From: DATARN01 sp963851105
GTDB lineage: Bacteria > Actinomycetota > Acidimicrobiia > Acidimicrobiales > Palsa-688
DNA: 64,000 nt
Assembly (NCBI GenBank): GCA_963851105.1
Contig: CAWKNP010000004.1
Span: forward strand, 186,001 to 250,000
Reading direction: 5' to 3'
This document shows positions 16,873-24,991 of the stretch, one piece after another. The position numbers were made by a program, and so were the translations under genes. The notes under the pieces are model-generated. The model searched no databases. It saw only the letters and a list, made by a program, of their open reading frames with translations, and was not told where the DNA came from. Within the stretch, counting starts at the first letter, position 1, and each line of letters begins with the position of its first letter.

Positions 16873-17634
16873 ATGTGCCGCCACCTGGCGTACCTCGGGC
16901 CACCCATCGCCCTGGCGTCGCTTCTCTACGACGCTCCTCACTCCCTCAACCGCCAGAGCTGGGCGCCGCGCCAGCAGCGGTTCGGGACGATCAACGCCGA
17001 CGGTTACGGCGTCGGTTGGTACGCACCCGAGGTGCGGCCCGAGCCCGCCCGTTTCCGGCGGGCGGGACCGATGTGGGCCGACCGTTCGCTGGAGTCCCTC
17101 GCCCGCCTCGTTCGGTCAGGGGCGTTCCTCGCCGCGGTGCGCTCGGCCACGCCGCCCGCGCCCAGCGAGGAGACCGGCGCCGCGCCCTTCACGGCCGGCC
17201 CCTGGCTGTTCTCCCTCAATGGCGTCGTCGGCGGCGACCTCGTCGCCATGCGCGCCCAGGTGTCGCCCAGCCGCCAAAACGCCATCTCCGGCGCCAGCGA
17301 CGCCGAGATCCTCTTCGCCCTTTTCCTCGACCACCTTGGGGAAAACCCGAACGTGGGTGCCGGGACGGTGCTGGGCCACCTGGCCACCTTTTTCCCCGGC
17401 CGTCTCAACATGTTGGTGACCGATGGCGTCACCATCTGGGCCACCGCGCAGGGCGACAGCCTTTCCTGGCGGCCCACCGACGGCCCCGAACCCAGCGTGG
17501 TCGTCGCCTCCGAGCCGTTCGACGACGACCCCGGCTGGATGGCGGTACCCGATGGATCGCTGCTCACGACCACCGCCCGCGGCGGCGTCGTCGTTCCCCT
17601 CACCCCGACCCGAAAGGGAAACCCGAACCCGTGA
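16873..17634 (+). CDS. egtC: Gamma-glutamyl hercynylcysteine sulfoxide hydrolase EgtC
   Basis: 253 residues, class II glutamine amidotransferase-like. The start MCRHLAYLG exposes Cys2 as the N-terminal nucleophile after Met removal, which decides the start at ATG 16873. Further family segments are GTINADGYGVGWY, FSLNGVV and the Ser/Asn-rich SGASDAEILFALFLDHL. EgtC cleaves the glutamyl group from the EgtB product. The stop shares a GTGA overlap with egtD. Confidence 0.93.
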   Translation: MCRHLAYLGPPIALASLLYDAPHSLNRQSWAPRQQRFGTINADGYGVGWYAPEVRPEPARFRRAGPMWADRSLESLARLVRSGAFLAAVRSATPPAPSEETGAAPFTAGPWLFSLNGVVGGDLVAMRAQVSPSRQNAISGASDAEILFALFLDHLGENPNVGAGTVLGHLATFFPGRLNMLVTDGVTIWATAQGDSLSWRPTDGPEPSVVVASEPFDDDPGWMAVPDGSLLTTTARGGVVVPLTPTRKGNPNP

Positions 17635-18626
17635 AACCCGTCATCGACGTCCTCCTGAGCCCTGATGACCTCACCCAGGCGTTGCAAGACGATGTCCGCC
17701 GGGGCCTCGCGGCGCCCACCGGGAAGCGCACCCTGCCGCCCAAGTGGTTCTACGACGAACGGGGATCGCAGCTGTTCGACGAGATCACCCGGCTGGAGGA
17801 GTACTACCCGACCCGCTGCGAGCGCGCCATCCTCGAATCGCACGCGGGGGCGGTGATGGCGGGCGCGAACCCCGTCTCCACCCTCATCGAGCTCGGTTCG
17901 GGGACGTCGGACAAGACACGGCTGCTACTCGATGCCGGCACGGCCTCCGGGAGGCTCGCAACGTTCGTGCCGTTCGACGTGAGCGAGGCGACGCTGCGGG
18001 CCGCGGCCGTCTCACTGGCCGAGCGCTACCGGGCGGCGGGCCTCGGGGTCCACGCCGTGGTCGGCGACTTCGAGCACCATCTGGCGGCGGTGGCGGCCAT
18101 CGGCGAGCCCGGCGAACGGGTGGTCGCGTTCCTCGGCGGCACAATCGGGAACTTCGAACCCCGGGGCCGGGCTTTGTTTCTCGGGGAACTGGCGGCGGCG
18201 CTGGCCCCGGGCGACCGCCTCCTCCTCGGCACCGACCTCGTCAAGGACCGGCAACGCCTGATCCTGGCCTACGACGATCCCGCGGGCGTCACCGCCGAGT
18301 TCAACCGCAATGTCCTGTCGGTCATCAACCGCCAACTCGGGGCCGACTTCGACGTGGACTGCTTCGAGCACGTCGCGGTGTGGGACGAACGCGAGGAATG
18401 GATCGAGATGCGGCTGCGGGCTCGCAGCGAGCAGACGGTGACCGTCTCGGACCTCGCCCTCAAGGTGATGTTCGCGGCCGGCGAAGAGATGCGCACCGAG
18501 ATCAGCGCCAAATTCCGGCCCTTGCAAGTCGAACAGGAGCTGGCGGGGGCGGGCTTCGAACTGGCCGAATGGTGGACCGATCCCGCCGGAGATTTCGGGC
18601 TGTCGCTCAGCCGCCGATGCTCGTAG
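17631..18626 (+). CDS. egtD: L-histidine N-alpha-methyltransferase EgtD
   Basis: 331 residues. It trimethylates histidine to hercynine with SAM, the first committed step of ergothioneine synthesis. Motifs include KWFYDERGSQLFDEITRLEEYYPTR split across the family's N-terminal signature, LIELGSGTSDKT (SAM site), VAFLGGTIGNFEP, LLLGTDLVKD, and C-terminal ISAKFRPLQVEQELAGAGF. Start GTG 17631 overlaps the egtC stop as GTGA. No egtE C-S lyase gene follows, so the last step must be done by an enzyme encoded elsewhere. Confidence 0.94.
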   Translation: MKPVIDVLLSPDDLTQALQDDVRRGLAAPTGKRTLPPKWFYDERGSQLFDEITRLEEYYPTRCERAILESHAGAVMAGANPVSTLIELGSGTSDKTRLLLDAGTASGRLATFVPFDVSEATLRAAAVSLAERYRAAGLGVHAVVGDFEHHLAAVAAIGEPGERVVAFLGGTIGNFEPRGRALFLGELAAALAPGDRLLLGTDLVKDRQRLILAYDDPAGVTAEFNRNVLSVINRQLGADFDVDCFEHVAVWDEREEWIEMRLRARSEQTVTVSDLALKVMFAAGEEMRTEISAKFRPLQVEQELAGAGFELAEWWTDPAGDFGLSLSRRCS

Positions 18627-18833
18627 GAGTGCACTTGCGACAGATTGCCCAAATCCCTATAGGTATCTCACACCATCTGATGCATCTACTACCTAAGACA
18701 TGGTTAAGAATGCGGAGAGAACGCCGGCTTAGCTTGCGCGCGCTACAGTTTGCGAGCAGGATCTAGCCGTTGGCACAGAAGGTGTGCGCCAGCAATCATT
18801 TCAAGCCGAGTCGGGAAGGACTGGGGGACTTAC

Positions 18834-19142
18834 GTGCGAACAATCGGACGCCTAGCAACGAGGTTGACACTCTGTTTGGGGTTCCTCGTCTGCCTGACTG
18901 TGGTGGGCGCCTCGGGTGCCGGCGCCCAGACATGCCCAGGTTCGGGCAGTGGGAGCGGTAGCGGTTCTGGTGGCGGCTGCGTTACCACGACGACGGCTCC
19001 TGTCGTCAGTGGCGCCACCACGACCACGACCAGCCAGCTGGCCCTCACCGGTGAGCAGGCCGCGATTCCGCTGGCCGCCGCGGCGGGACTCATCGTGGTT
19101 GTTCTCGCAGCTCGCCAGCTGCGGCGCCGTACCAATAACTGA
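18834..19142 (+). CDS. Small exported protein with LALTG sorting signal
   Basis: 102 residues. A signal peptide (LTLCLGFLVCLTVVGASGAGAQ) is followed by a low-complexity GSGSGSGSGGG run, Thr-rich blocks, then LALTG, a hydrophobic helix (IPLAAAAGLIVVVLAA) and RQLRRRTNN. LAxTG signals are typical of class E sortases in high-GC actinobacteria, so the mature ~65-residue peptide should be linked to the cell wall. Start GTG 18834 is set by GGGGG 7 bases before it and by the signal peptide. There is no recognisable folded domain; the protein may be a spacer or surface tag. The preceding 200 bases are AT-richer with no gene. Confidence 0.65.
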   Translation: MRTIGRLATRLTLCLGFLVCLTVVGASGAGAQTCPGSGSGSGSGSGGGCVTTTTAPVVSGATTTTTSQLALTGEQAAIPLAAAAGLIVVVLAARQLRRRTNN

Positions 19143-19165
19143 GCATCACTGAGCACGCTTGATTG

Positions 19166-19193
19166 AAGGTGGCACCCGAGAGGGTGCCACCTT
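19166..19193 (+). terminator. Terminator hairpin after the LALTG gene
   Basis: AAGGTGGCACCC-GAGA-GGGTGCCACCTT is a perfect 12-bp stem with a 4-base loop, 24 bases beyond the stop. The 3' end runs TTCTCG, so only a weak U-tract follows. Confidence 0.75.
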
Positions 19194-19259
19194 CTCGCGC
19201 GTGGTACTTCGGCCCCGTCGTCGGTAGTGTCGCCAGCCGACCGCGACCGAAAGGACCTG

Positions 19260-21050
19260 GTGGAGGAAGATCCGCACGCTCGCTCACGACGCAGCCCTAC
19301 GGGCGTCGCGGACGACGAGTCTCCTGCCGGAACCGGGGGAACTCCTCGCTGGGTGCTCTTTGCGCTGGCCGGGCTGATCCTGCTCGTCGGTGCCGGCGGG
19401 CTCCTGGCCCGCGACGTGATCCGCATCCGCCGCGACCTGGCCTCCGGTCAGGACCAGCTCACCCACCTCCAGCTGACCCAGCTCGACTCGCGGGCGTCGA
19501 TCGAAGCCAACCTCGGACGGGCCCACCGCAGCCTCGATGCCGGCGCCGACCTGACCCGCGACAGCATCTGGCTCAAGATGCTGGCCCCGGTCCCCAAGTT
19601 GGGCCCCCAGATCCAGGCGGCCCGGGTCCTGTCCCGTTCCGCCGCCCAGGTGGGCGACATCGCCTACACCGCCGCCATCAAGGCCCGGACCCAGCTCGAC
19701 GCTCCCCGCTCGGGCCCCGCCGACCGCCTCCACCTGATCGACATCCTCGGCCAGGACCTGGCCACGGTACAGACGCAACTGGGCGGGGTCTCGACCCGCA
19801 CCAGCGGCAAGCTCACCCACTCGCTCGCCCGGGCCCGCGACAAGCTGGTGACCAAGCTCGGCGAGGCGAACAAGCAGCTCGGCGACGGGCGGTCGCTCGC
19901 CACCACCCTGCGCACCATGCTGGCCGGGCCCCGGACCTATCTGGTGCTGGCCGGCAACAACGCCGAGATGCGCTCAGGCGGGATCACCACGGCCGCCGGG
20001 CTGATCCACTTCGAGGGCGGCGATCTGACGACTGGCCCGTTCGTCAGCTCCTTTGACCTGTTCCTCCCCGACGCCAAGCGCGTCGCCGTGCCCCCGGAGA
20101 TCGATCACCTCTACGGCTGGATGTCGCCGGGACAGGAGTGGCGCACCACCGACACGTCACCCAACTGGCCGGCGGTGGCCGAGGTGTACTCCCGGATGTC
20201 GGCCAACTCACCGTTCGGCAAGGTCGACGGCGTCTTGTTCGTCGATGTCGTGACCCTCAAGTCGGTGCTCAGCGTCATCGGGCCGGTCACCGTCAACGGC
20301 TTCAAGTACACCGCCGACAATGTCCTCGGCCAGGTGCTGTACGCCAACTACCTGCTGTTCCCGACCGCCGACCAAACCAACGCCCGCCGCGACGTCCAGA
20401 GCAATGTGGCCCGGGCCGCCTTCTCGGCGCTGCGGGGCGGTTCCTACTCCGTGCCCCAGCTGGCCCACGAGCTGCAGCTCGATGCCAAAGGCCGCCACTT
20501 GCTGGCCTGGTCGAGCAATGCCGCCGAGGAGGCGATGTGGACCAAGTTGGGCGCCGACGGTGCGATCGGGCCCGACGACATGCTGGTGAGCGTCCAGAAC
20601 GTGAGCGCCAGCAAGCTCGACCTGTTCATCCAGCCGATCGTCACCATCGCCACGCAGCGCTTCTCCGACCACCAGGTGGTCGACATGTACGTCACGGTGA
20701 CCAATCCCCGCCGGGGGACGACCAGCGCGTACATCGAGGGCGGGACGCCGTGCTGCTCGTTCCCCGGCGACCAGCGGATCTACCTGCTGTTCTACCTACC
20801 GGCGTCGGCCTACAACCTGACCAGCACCAAACCGCCGTTCACCACCGCCGGCCGCGACGGCGGCATGACCGTCGTCGGGATGATCTACATCGTCCCCTAC
20901 AGCGAGACGGCGACGATCCACATCTCGTTTCTCCTGCCGCCCAACCAGGACACCGTGACCCTCATCCCGTCGTCGCGGGTGAAGCCGGTGCAGTACGTCG
21001 TCAACGGCGCCCACGTCGACGACTCGGTCCCCAAGAAGCTGCCGATCTGA
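19260..21050 (+). CDS. DUF4012 domain-containing membrane-anchored protein
   Basis: About 596 residues. A short cytoplasmic N-terminus is followed by one membrane helix (WVLFALAGLILLVGAGGLLA), a coiled segment, then the extracytoplasmic DUF4012 region (TYLVLAGNNAEMRSGGI, DVVTLKSVLSVIGPVTV, NARRDVQSNVARAAFSAL). DUF4012 proteins are common in actinobacteria and often sit with cell-envelope or exopolysaccharide genes; their role is not established. Start GTG 19260 has AAGGA 4 bases before it; GTG 19227 would add 11 residues. It ends 2 bases from the convergent ogt gene. Confidence 0.8.
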   Translation: MEEDPHARSRRSPTGVADDESPAGTGGTPRWVLFALAGLILLVGAGGLLARDVIRIRRDLASGQDQLTHLQLTQLDSRASIEANLGRAHRSLDAGADLTRDSIWLKMLAPVPKLGPQIQAARVLSRSAAQVGDIAYTAAIKARTQLDAPRSGPADRLHLIDILGQDLATVQTQLGGVSTRTSGKLTHSLARARDKLVTKLGEANKQLGDGRSLATTLRTMLAGPRTYLVLAGNNAEMRSGGITTAAGLIHFEGGDLTTGPFVSSFDLFLPDAKRVAVPPEIDHLYGWMSPGQEWRTTDTSPNWPAVAEVYSRMSANSPFGKVDGVLFVDVVTLKSVLSVIGPVTVNGFKYTADNVLGQVLYANYLLFPTADQTNARRDVQSNVARAAFSALRGGSYSVPQLAHELQLDAKGRHLLAWSSNAAEEAMWTKLGADGAIGPDDMLVSVQNVSASKLDLFIQPIVTIATQRFSDHQVVDMYVTVTNPRRGTTSAYIEGGTPCCSFPGDQRIYLLFYLPASAYNLTSTKPPFTTAGRDGGMTVVGMIYIVPYSETATIHISFLLPPNQDTVTLIPSSRVKPVQYVVNGAHVDDSVPKKLPI

Positions 21051-21052
21051 CC

Positions 21053-21568
21053 TCAGAGGCGGAATGTTCTCCCCGCCACGCCGGCCTCGTGGTCGAGGAG
21101 CCAGCGCTTGGTGGCGAGGCCCCAGCGGAAGCCGCCCAGGCCGGCATCGCTTCGCAACGCCCGGTGGCAGGGGACGAAAAGCGCGGCCGCGTTGGTCCCG
21201 CACGCCCGGCCCGCGGCCCGCACCGCGGCCGGTCGGCCGGCGAGGGCCGCCAGTTCCTGGTAGCTGACCGCTTCGCCGGCAGTGACGTGGCGCAGCGCCC
21301 GCCAGGCGGCCTCGGTGAAGGCGCCGGAGCGCTGATCCACCGCCACGGCGTCGATGGCCGCGACATCGCCGGCAAAGTAGCCGGTGACGGCGCGGGTGAA
21401 CGGTCCCAGTTCCGGGCGGACGTCCCATTCGGTGGGGCGGCGGGCAGGCGCCAGCGGCGCCAGTAGCAGCGCCGGGTCAGCGGTCCAGCCGCTGGCGACG
21501 ACGGAGTTGGCTCGCACCATCACCGTGAAGGGGCCGCAGGGGGTGCCAACGGTCGCCAGTGCGGTCAT
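21053..21568 (-). CDS. ogt: Methylated-DNA-protein-cysteine methyltransferase
   Basis: 171-residue suicide repair protein that moves the methyl group from O6-methylguanine to its own cysteine. The active-site segment is FVPCHRAL (PCHR), preceded by VSYQELAALAGRP and followed by GGFRWGLATKRWLLDHE. It lacks an Ada N-terminal domain. ATG 21568 overlaps the ada-alkA stop as ATGA, so both repair genes form one translationally coupled unit induced together. Confidence 0.93.
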   Translation of the reverse strand: MTALATVGTPCGPFTVMVRANSVVASGWTADPALLLAPLAPARRPTEWDVRPELGPFTRAVTGYFAGDVAAIDAVAVDQRSGAFTEAAWRALRHVTAGEAVSYQELAALAGRPAAVRAAGRACGTNAAALFVPCHRALRSDAGLGGFRWGLATKRWLLDHEAGVAGRTFRL

Positions 21569-23082
21569 CGTGCCGCCCACAGGTACTGCAGCGCGTAGCC
21601 TCGCCACGGTCGCCACCGTTCGCCGATGCGGGCGGCATCGGCGGGCGACGACGCCTGCCCGAGCGCGGCCAGGCCCCGGCGCACCCCAAGGTCGCCCGGC
21701 ACGAAGGCATCGGGGTCCCCGAGCCCGCGGAGGGCGACGTAGGCGGCCGTCCAGGGCCCGATACCGGGCAGCGCCAGGAGCTGGCGGGCCACGTCCTGGC
21801 GGTCGGCGCCGGGGTCTATGACGATCCGGCCCGCGGAAAGGGCGCCCGCCAAGCCGACCAGCGCCTTCGCCCGTGCCAGGGGCATGGCCAGATCGGCGGG
21901 ATCGAGCTCCGCTATCACCGCAGGGGCGGGGAAAAGGCGGTTCGGTCCCGTCGGCCGGCCATCGGCAGAAGGTGCCGACGGCGGCCCGGGCAGGTCCTCA
22001 CCCCAGGCCGCGGTCAACGTCGAGGCCATCTGTCGGGCGGCGGCAACCGAAACCTGCTGACCGAGCACCGCCCGCAGCGCGATCTCGGCCCCGTCCACGG
22101 CACCCGGTATCCGCCGGCCCGGGACCGCGGTTACCAGTGGGGCCAGCAAGGGATCGGCGCCCAGGTGCTCGCCGACCGCCACCGGATCGGCATCGAGGTC
22201 GAGGAGGCGCCGGGCACGAGCCACCGCGGTGCCAAGATCCCGCAGGTCGGTCATCGTCAACCGGCAGCGCACATGGCCGGGACCCTCCGCCAGCGCCATG
22301 GTGGCGGCGCCGTGGGGCAGGCTCAGGGTACGGCGGTACTCGTCGCCGTCCCATTCCTCCACCCCGGCGACGGCGCGCCGTCCGAGGAAGGCCAAGACGC
22401 CGGGACCGTAGAACGGCGCCCGGTACGGCAGGCGCAGGCTGATCTCGCCTCTCGCGCCCGGTGGCCGGGCGGATCCTCCCGACCCCGGCGCCGCCCCCAC
22501 CGGCGGGCGCCGGCCTTCGGGGCGGCGCGTGCGGCGAAGGGCCGTCGGGGCCAGCGCGAAGACGGTGCGGATGGTGTCGTTGAACTGGCGGACCGAGCTG
22601 AACCCGGCCGCGAAGGCAATGTCGCTGCAGGGCAGGTCGGTGGTCTCGAGCAGCAGGCGGGCGGTCTGGGCCCGCTGCGACCGGGCCAGGGCGATGGGGC
22701 CAACCCCGAGCTCCGCGACCAGCTGGCGGTGCAGGTGGCGTTCGCTGTAGTTGAGGCTGCGGGCCAGGCCCGCGACCCCCTCGCGGTCGACGACCCCATC
22801 AGCGATCAGGCGCATGGCCCGCCCCACCACATCGGCGCGCACGTTCCACTGCGGCGAGCCCGGTGTGGCGTCGGGCCGGCAGCGCCGGCAGGCGCGGAAG
22901 CCGGCCGCCTGGCAGGCGGCGGCACTGGGGTAGAACGCCACGTTGGGACGCTTCGGCGTGACCGCCGGGCAGCTCGGGCGGCAGTAGATACCGGTGGTCG
23001 AGACCCCGATGTAGAACCACCCGTCGAAGCGCCTGTCCCGGCTCTGCACCGCCCGGTAGCAACGTTCGAAGTCTTCGATCAC
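21565..23082 (-). CDS. alkA: Ada-type regulator fused to AlkA DNA glycosylase
   Basis: About 505 residues. Order of domains: Ada zinc domain (FYIGVSTTGIYCRPSCPAVTP, then CRRCRP, giving the four cysteines of the methyl-phosphotriester site), AraC-type HTH (LARSLNYSERHLHRQLVAELG, IAFAAGFSSVRQFNDTIR), AlkA N-terminal domain, and the HhH-GPD glycosylase (ARQLLALPGIGPWTAAYVALRGLGDPDAF, with the catalytic Asp in that segment). It senses alkylation damage, activates transcription and removes 3-methyladenine. Start GTG 23082 (MIEDFERCYRAV) matches the family; upstream sequence lacks similarity. The Ada methyltransferase domain is supplied by ogt. Confidence 0.93.
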   Translation of the reverse strand: MIEDFERCYRAVQSRDRRFDGWFYIGVSTTGIYCRPSCPAVTPKRPNVAFYPSAAACQAAGFRACRRCRPDATPGSPQWNVRADVVGRAMRLIADGVVDREGVAGLARSLNYSERHLHRQLVAELGVGPIALARSQRAQTARLLLETTDLPCSDIAFAAGFSSVRQFNDTIRTVFALAPTALRRTRRPEGRRPPVGAAPGSGGSARPPGARGEISLRLPYRAPFYGPGVLAFLGRRAVAGVEEWDGDEYRRTLSLPHGAATMALAEGPGHVRCRLTMTDLRDLGTAVARARRLLDLDADPVAVGEHLGADPLLAPLVTAVPGRRIPGAVDGAEIALRAVLGQQVSVAAARQMASTLTAAWGEDLPGPPSAPSADGRPTGPNRLFPAPAVIAELDPADLAMPLARAKALVGLAGALSAGRIVIDPGADRQDVARQLLALPGIGPWTAAYVALRGLGDPDAFVPGDLGVRRGLAALGQASSPADAARIGERWRPWRGYALQYLWAAR

Positions 23083-23172
23083 CGTGCCATACTGGCACCG
23101 CCGCGGTAGCTGGACTGGCGGGAATCGGACGGAGAGGGTTCGTCGGTTGCAGGTAACAACGGAGTCACATAC

Positions 23173-23202
23173 TTGACTCGGCAACCGCCTAGACCTTAGG
23201 CT
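23173..23202 (+). promoter_or_regulatory. Sigma-70-type promoter for the NlpC/P60 gene
   Basis: TTGACT (23173-23178), 18 bases, then TAGGCT (23197-23202). Transcription would start within a few bases of the GTG at 23214, so the mRNA may be nearly leaderless. Confidence 0.45.
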
Positions 23203-23213
23203 ACCCCCCCATT

Positions 23214-24341
23214 GTGAACACGTGCACGAGGATTTTTCGTCGGCACGCGTGGCGGCTGGCAGCCGCGCTCGTTAGCGCCGGCCTGGTCGCGGCGTCGGCT
23301 GTTCCGCCCGCCTCGGCGGATGCGGTGAGTGACAAGCGGGCGCAGGCGCAGGCGCTTTCCAACCAGATCGATGCTCTGGGCCGCAAGGAAGCCGCGCTCG
23401 GCGAGCAGTACAACGCCGCCGTGCTGGCCGCCCAGTCGACCCAGACCAAGGTCGACCAACAACAGGCGGCGGTCAACGCCGCCCAGGCGAACGCCGCCAA
23501 GGCGCGTGGCGCCCTGCAGGCCGATGCCCTCAACGCCTACGTCCACGGCGGCAGCCTGGTATCGCTGGCCAGCCGCAATGGTGGCGCCGCGCAAGCCGAC
23601 GGCGGGGTGCTCGCGGGCGAATATGTCTCGACACTGGCGTCGACGCAGGCCGACAACCTCGACGCCTTCCACAACGCCGCTGCCAACGCCCAGATCGCCG
23701 CCACCCAGTTGAAGGCCCTGCACAAGCAGCAAGCGGCGGCCGCGGCCAACACCGACAGCGCCCGCAGCGCGGCCACCGCTGCCCAACGCCAGGTGGAGGC
23801 GTCGCTCGGGCAGGTCAAGGGCGAGTTGACGACATTGGTGGCCCAGGCCGAAGCCGCCAAACAGGCGGCCGCCGCCCAAGCCGCGCAAGCCATGCTCACC
23901 CGAGTGCAGGCCATTGTCAGCACCGGTGGCGGCGGTGGCGCCAGCCGCGCTGTGGCCAGCATCAGCGCCAATATCGCCTTCGCGCCGGTACCCGTCGGCG
24001 TCGGCGCGGCGGCGGCAGTAGCCGCCGCCAAGAGCCGCCTCGGCCTTCCCTACGTATGGGGCGCGGCGGGACCGGGAGCATTCGATTGCTCGGGCCTCAT
24101 CATGTGGGCCTGGGCCCATGGGGGCGTCTCGCTTCCCCACTTCAGCGGGGCGCAATATTCCAACACGACGCACATCTCGATGGCGCAGCTGCAACCGGGA
24201 GACCTCGTCTTCCCCGCCGACACCGGCGCTCACGTCGCCATGTACGTCGGCGGCGGCATGATCATCGAAGCTCCCCACACCGGCGATGTCGTGCACATCG
24301 TCCCCATGTACTCCTGGTTCGTCCTCGCCAGCCGGCCCTGA
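23214..24341 (+). CDS. Secreted NlpC/P60 peptidoglycan endopeptidase
   Basis: 375 residues of the RipA-like type. A signal peptide (WRLAAALVSAGLVAASAVPPASA) leads into a long Ala/Gln-rich coiled coil (residues ~40-230), then a C-terminal NlpC/P60 domain: RLGLPYVWGAAGPGAFDCSG (catalytic Cys), LQPGDLVF, HVAMYVGGGMIIEAPHTG (catalytic His). Such enzymes cut stem peptides between D-Glu and the next residue during growth and cell separation. The coiled coil is thought to tie it to regulators or keep it inactive. Start GTG 23214 gives the full signal peptide. Confidence 0.9.
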   Translation: MNTCTRIFRRHAWRLAAALVSAGLVAASAVPPASADAVSDKRAQAQALSNQIDALGRKEAALGEQYNAAVLAAQSTQTKVDQQQAAVNAAQANAAKARGALQADALNAYVHGGSLVSLASRNGGAAQADGGVLAGEYVSTLASTQADNLDAFHNAAANAQIAATQLKALHKQQAAAAANTDSARSAATAAQRQVEASLGQVKGELTTLVAQAEAAKQAAAAQAAQAMLTRVQAIVSTGGGGGASRAVASISANIAFAPVPVGVGAAAAVAAAKSRLGLPYVWGAAGPGAFDCSGLIMWAWAHGGVSLPHFSGAQYSNTTHISMAQLQPGDLVFPADTGAHVAMYVGGGMIIEAPHTGDVVHIVPMYSWFVLASRP

Positions 24342-24359
24342 GCCGAGGAAACTCCAAAG

Positions 24360-24605
24360 GTGAAGAAGCTGGCCGACTACGGCCGCGACGACCACCCCGC
24401 CGACGACCCCGAGCGGGCGCAACTGGCCTGGGCGGTGGCCGCCCTCGACGACTGCGAACCCTGCGGCGACCTCCGAATCGAGCTGACCGTCGAGGAGGCG
24501 GGCCGGCCCGGCGCGGGCATGGTCGGCCACTTCTCCCCCGCCTCGGCCCGGCGCCTGCGCGCCGCCCTGGCGACCGCCCTGAAAGACATCGGCGAGCCCA
24601 CCTGA
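24360..24605 (+). CDS. Small protein of unknown function
   Basis: 81 residues, acidic at the N-terminus, with LDDCEPCGDLRIELTVEEAG, HFSPASARRLRAALATALKDIG at the end. Not recognised. It has no signal or membrane segment. The regular Ala/Leu spacing of the last 25 residues suggests a helix. It starts 18 bases after the P60 stop with GTG behind CCAAAGG, so it is likely co-transcribed with the hydrolase gene. Codon use is like that of its neighbours, so it is probably real. Confidence 0.55.
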   Translation: MKKLADYGRDDHPADDPERAQLAWAVAALDDCEPCGDLRIELTVEEAGRPGAGMVGHFSPASARRLRAALATALKDIGEPT

Positions 24606-24609
24606 CGGC

Positions 24610-24637
24610 ACGGCAGCGGGAACCGGCGGGCTGCCGT
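24610..24637. terminator. Shared hairpin between convergent genes
   Basis: ACGGCAGC (24610-24617) pairs with GCTGCCGT (24630-24637), loop 12 bases. It lies between the stops of genes that converge here (24605 and 24638) and could end transcripts from both sides, though no T-run is present. Confidence 0.4.
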
Positions 24638-24991
24638 CTAGCCGTCCGGGCGGGCCGAGCGGGCCCCCGCCGCCGGCACCAGCGACATCAGGTCGGCCAG
24701 GATCGGCCGGGCGTCGTCAGGCACAGAAACATGCAGCCAGCGCCGGCCCCCGGCGAGTTCGATGCGGAATCCGAAGAACGGGCAACAGGCCTGCTCGCGC
24801 TCGGCCAGGTCGACCACGCGCAGGAGGACGTCGTCGCCGGGCCGCAGCCCCAGCCGGGCCGAGGTGGCGGCGCAGTCCACGTCAACTCCGTCGATGTCGG
24901 CCGCCAGCGCCTGCCGCCACTCCTCGATCCGGTCCCGGGCGTCGTCGGCAGTCAGCGAGCAGGCGATGGGGATGCGCACCTTCGCCATCAT
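24638..24991 (-). CDS. Small CCPFF-motif protein
   Basis: About 117 residues. The core LAEREQACCPFFGFRIELAG, followed by a WLHVSVPDDARPIL strand, matches a domain that I recognise at the C-terminus of some MerR-type metal regulators; here it stands alone. The vicinal cysteines suggest a metal or thiol role. ATG 24991 overlaps the upstream decarboxylase stop as ATGA (a second ATG follows at 24988), so the two are translated together. The specific function is unknown; the domain memory should be checked by profile search. Confidence 0.6.
   Translation of the reverse strand: MMAKVRIPIACSLTADDARDRIEEWRQALAADIDGVDVDCAATSARLGLRPGDDVLLRVVDLAEREQACCPFFGFRIELAGGRRWLHVSVPDDARPILADLMSLVPAAGARSARPDG

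Noticed and set aside
23203..23213. c-di-AMP (ydaO-type) riboswitch before the NlpC/P60 gene
   Set aside because: Such elements precede related genes in other actinobacteria, but only about ten bases separate the promoter from the start here.
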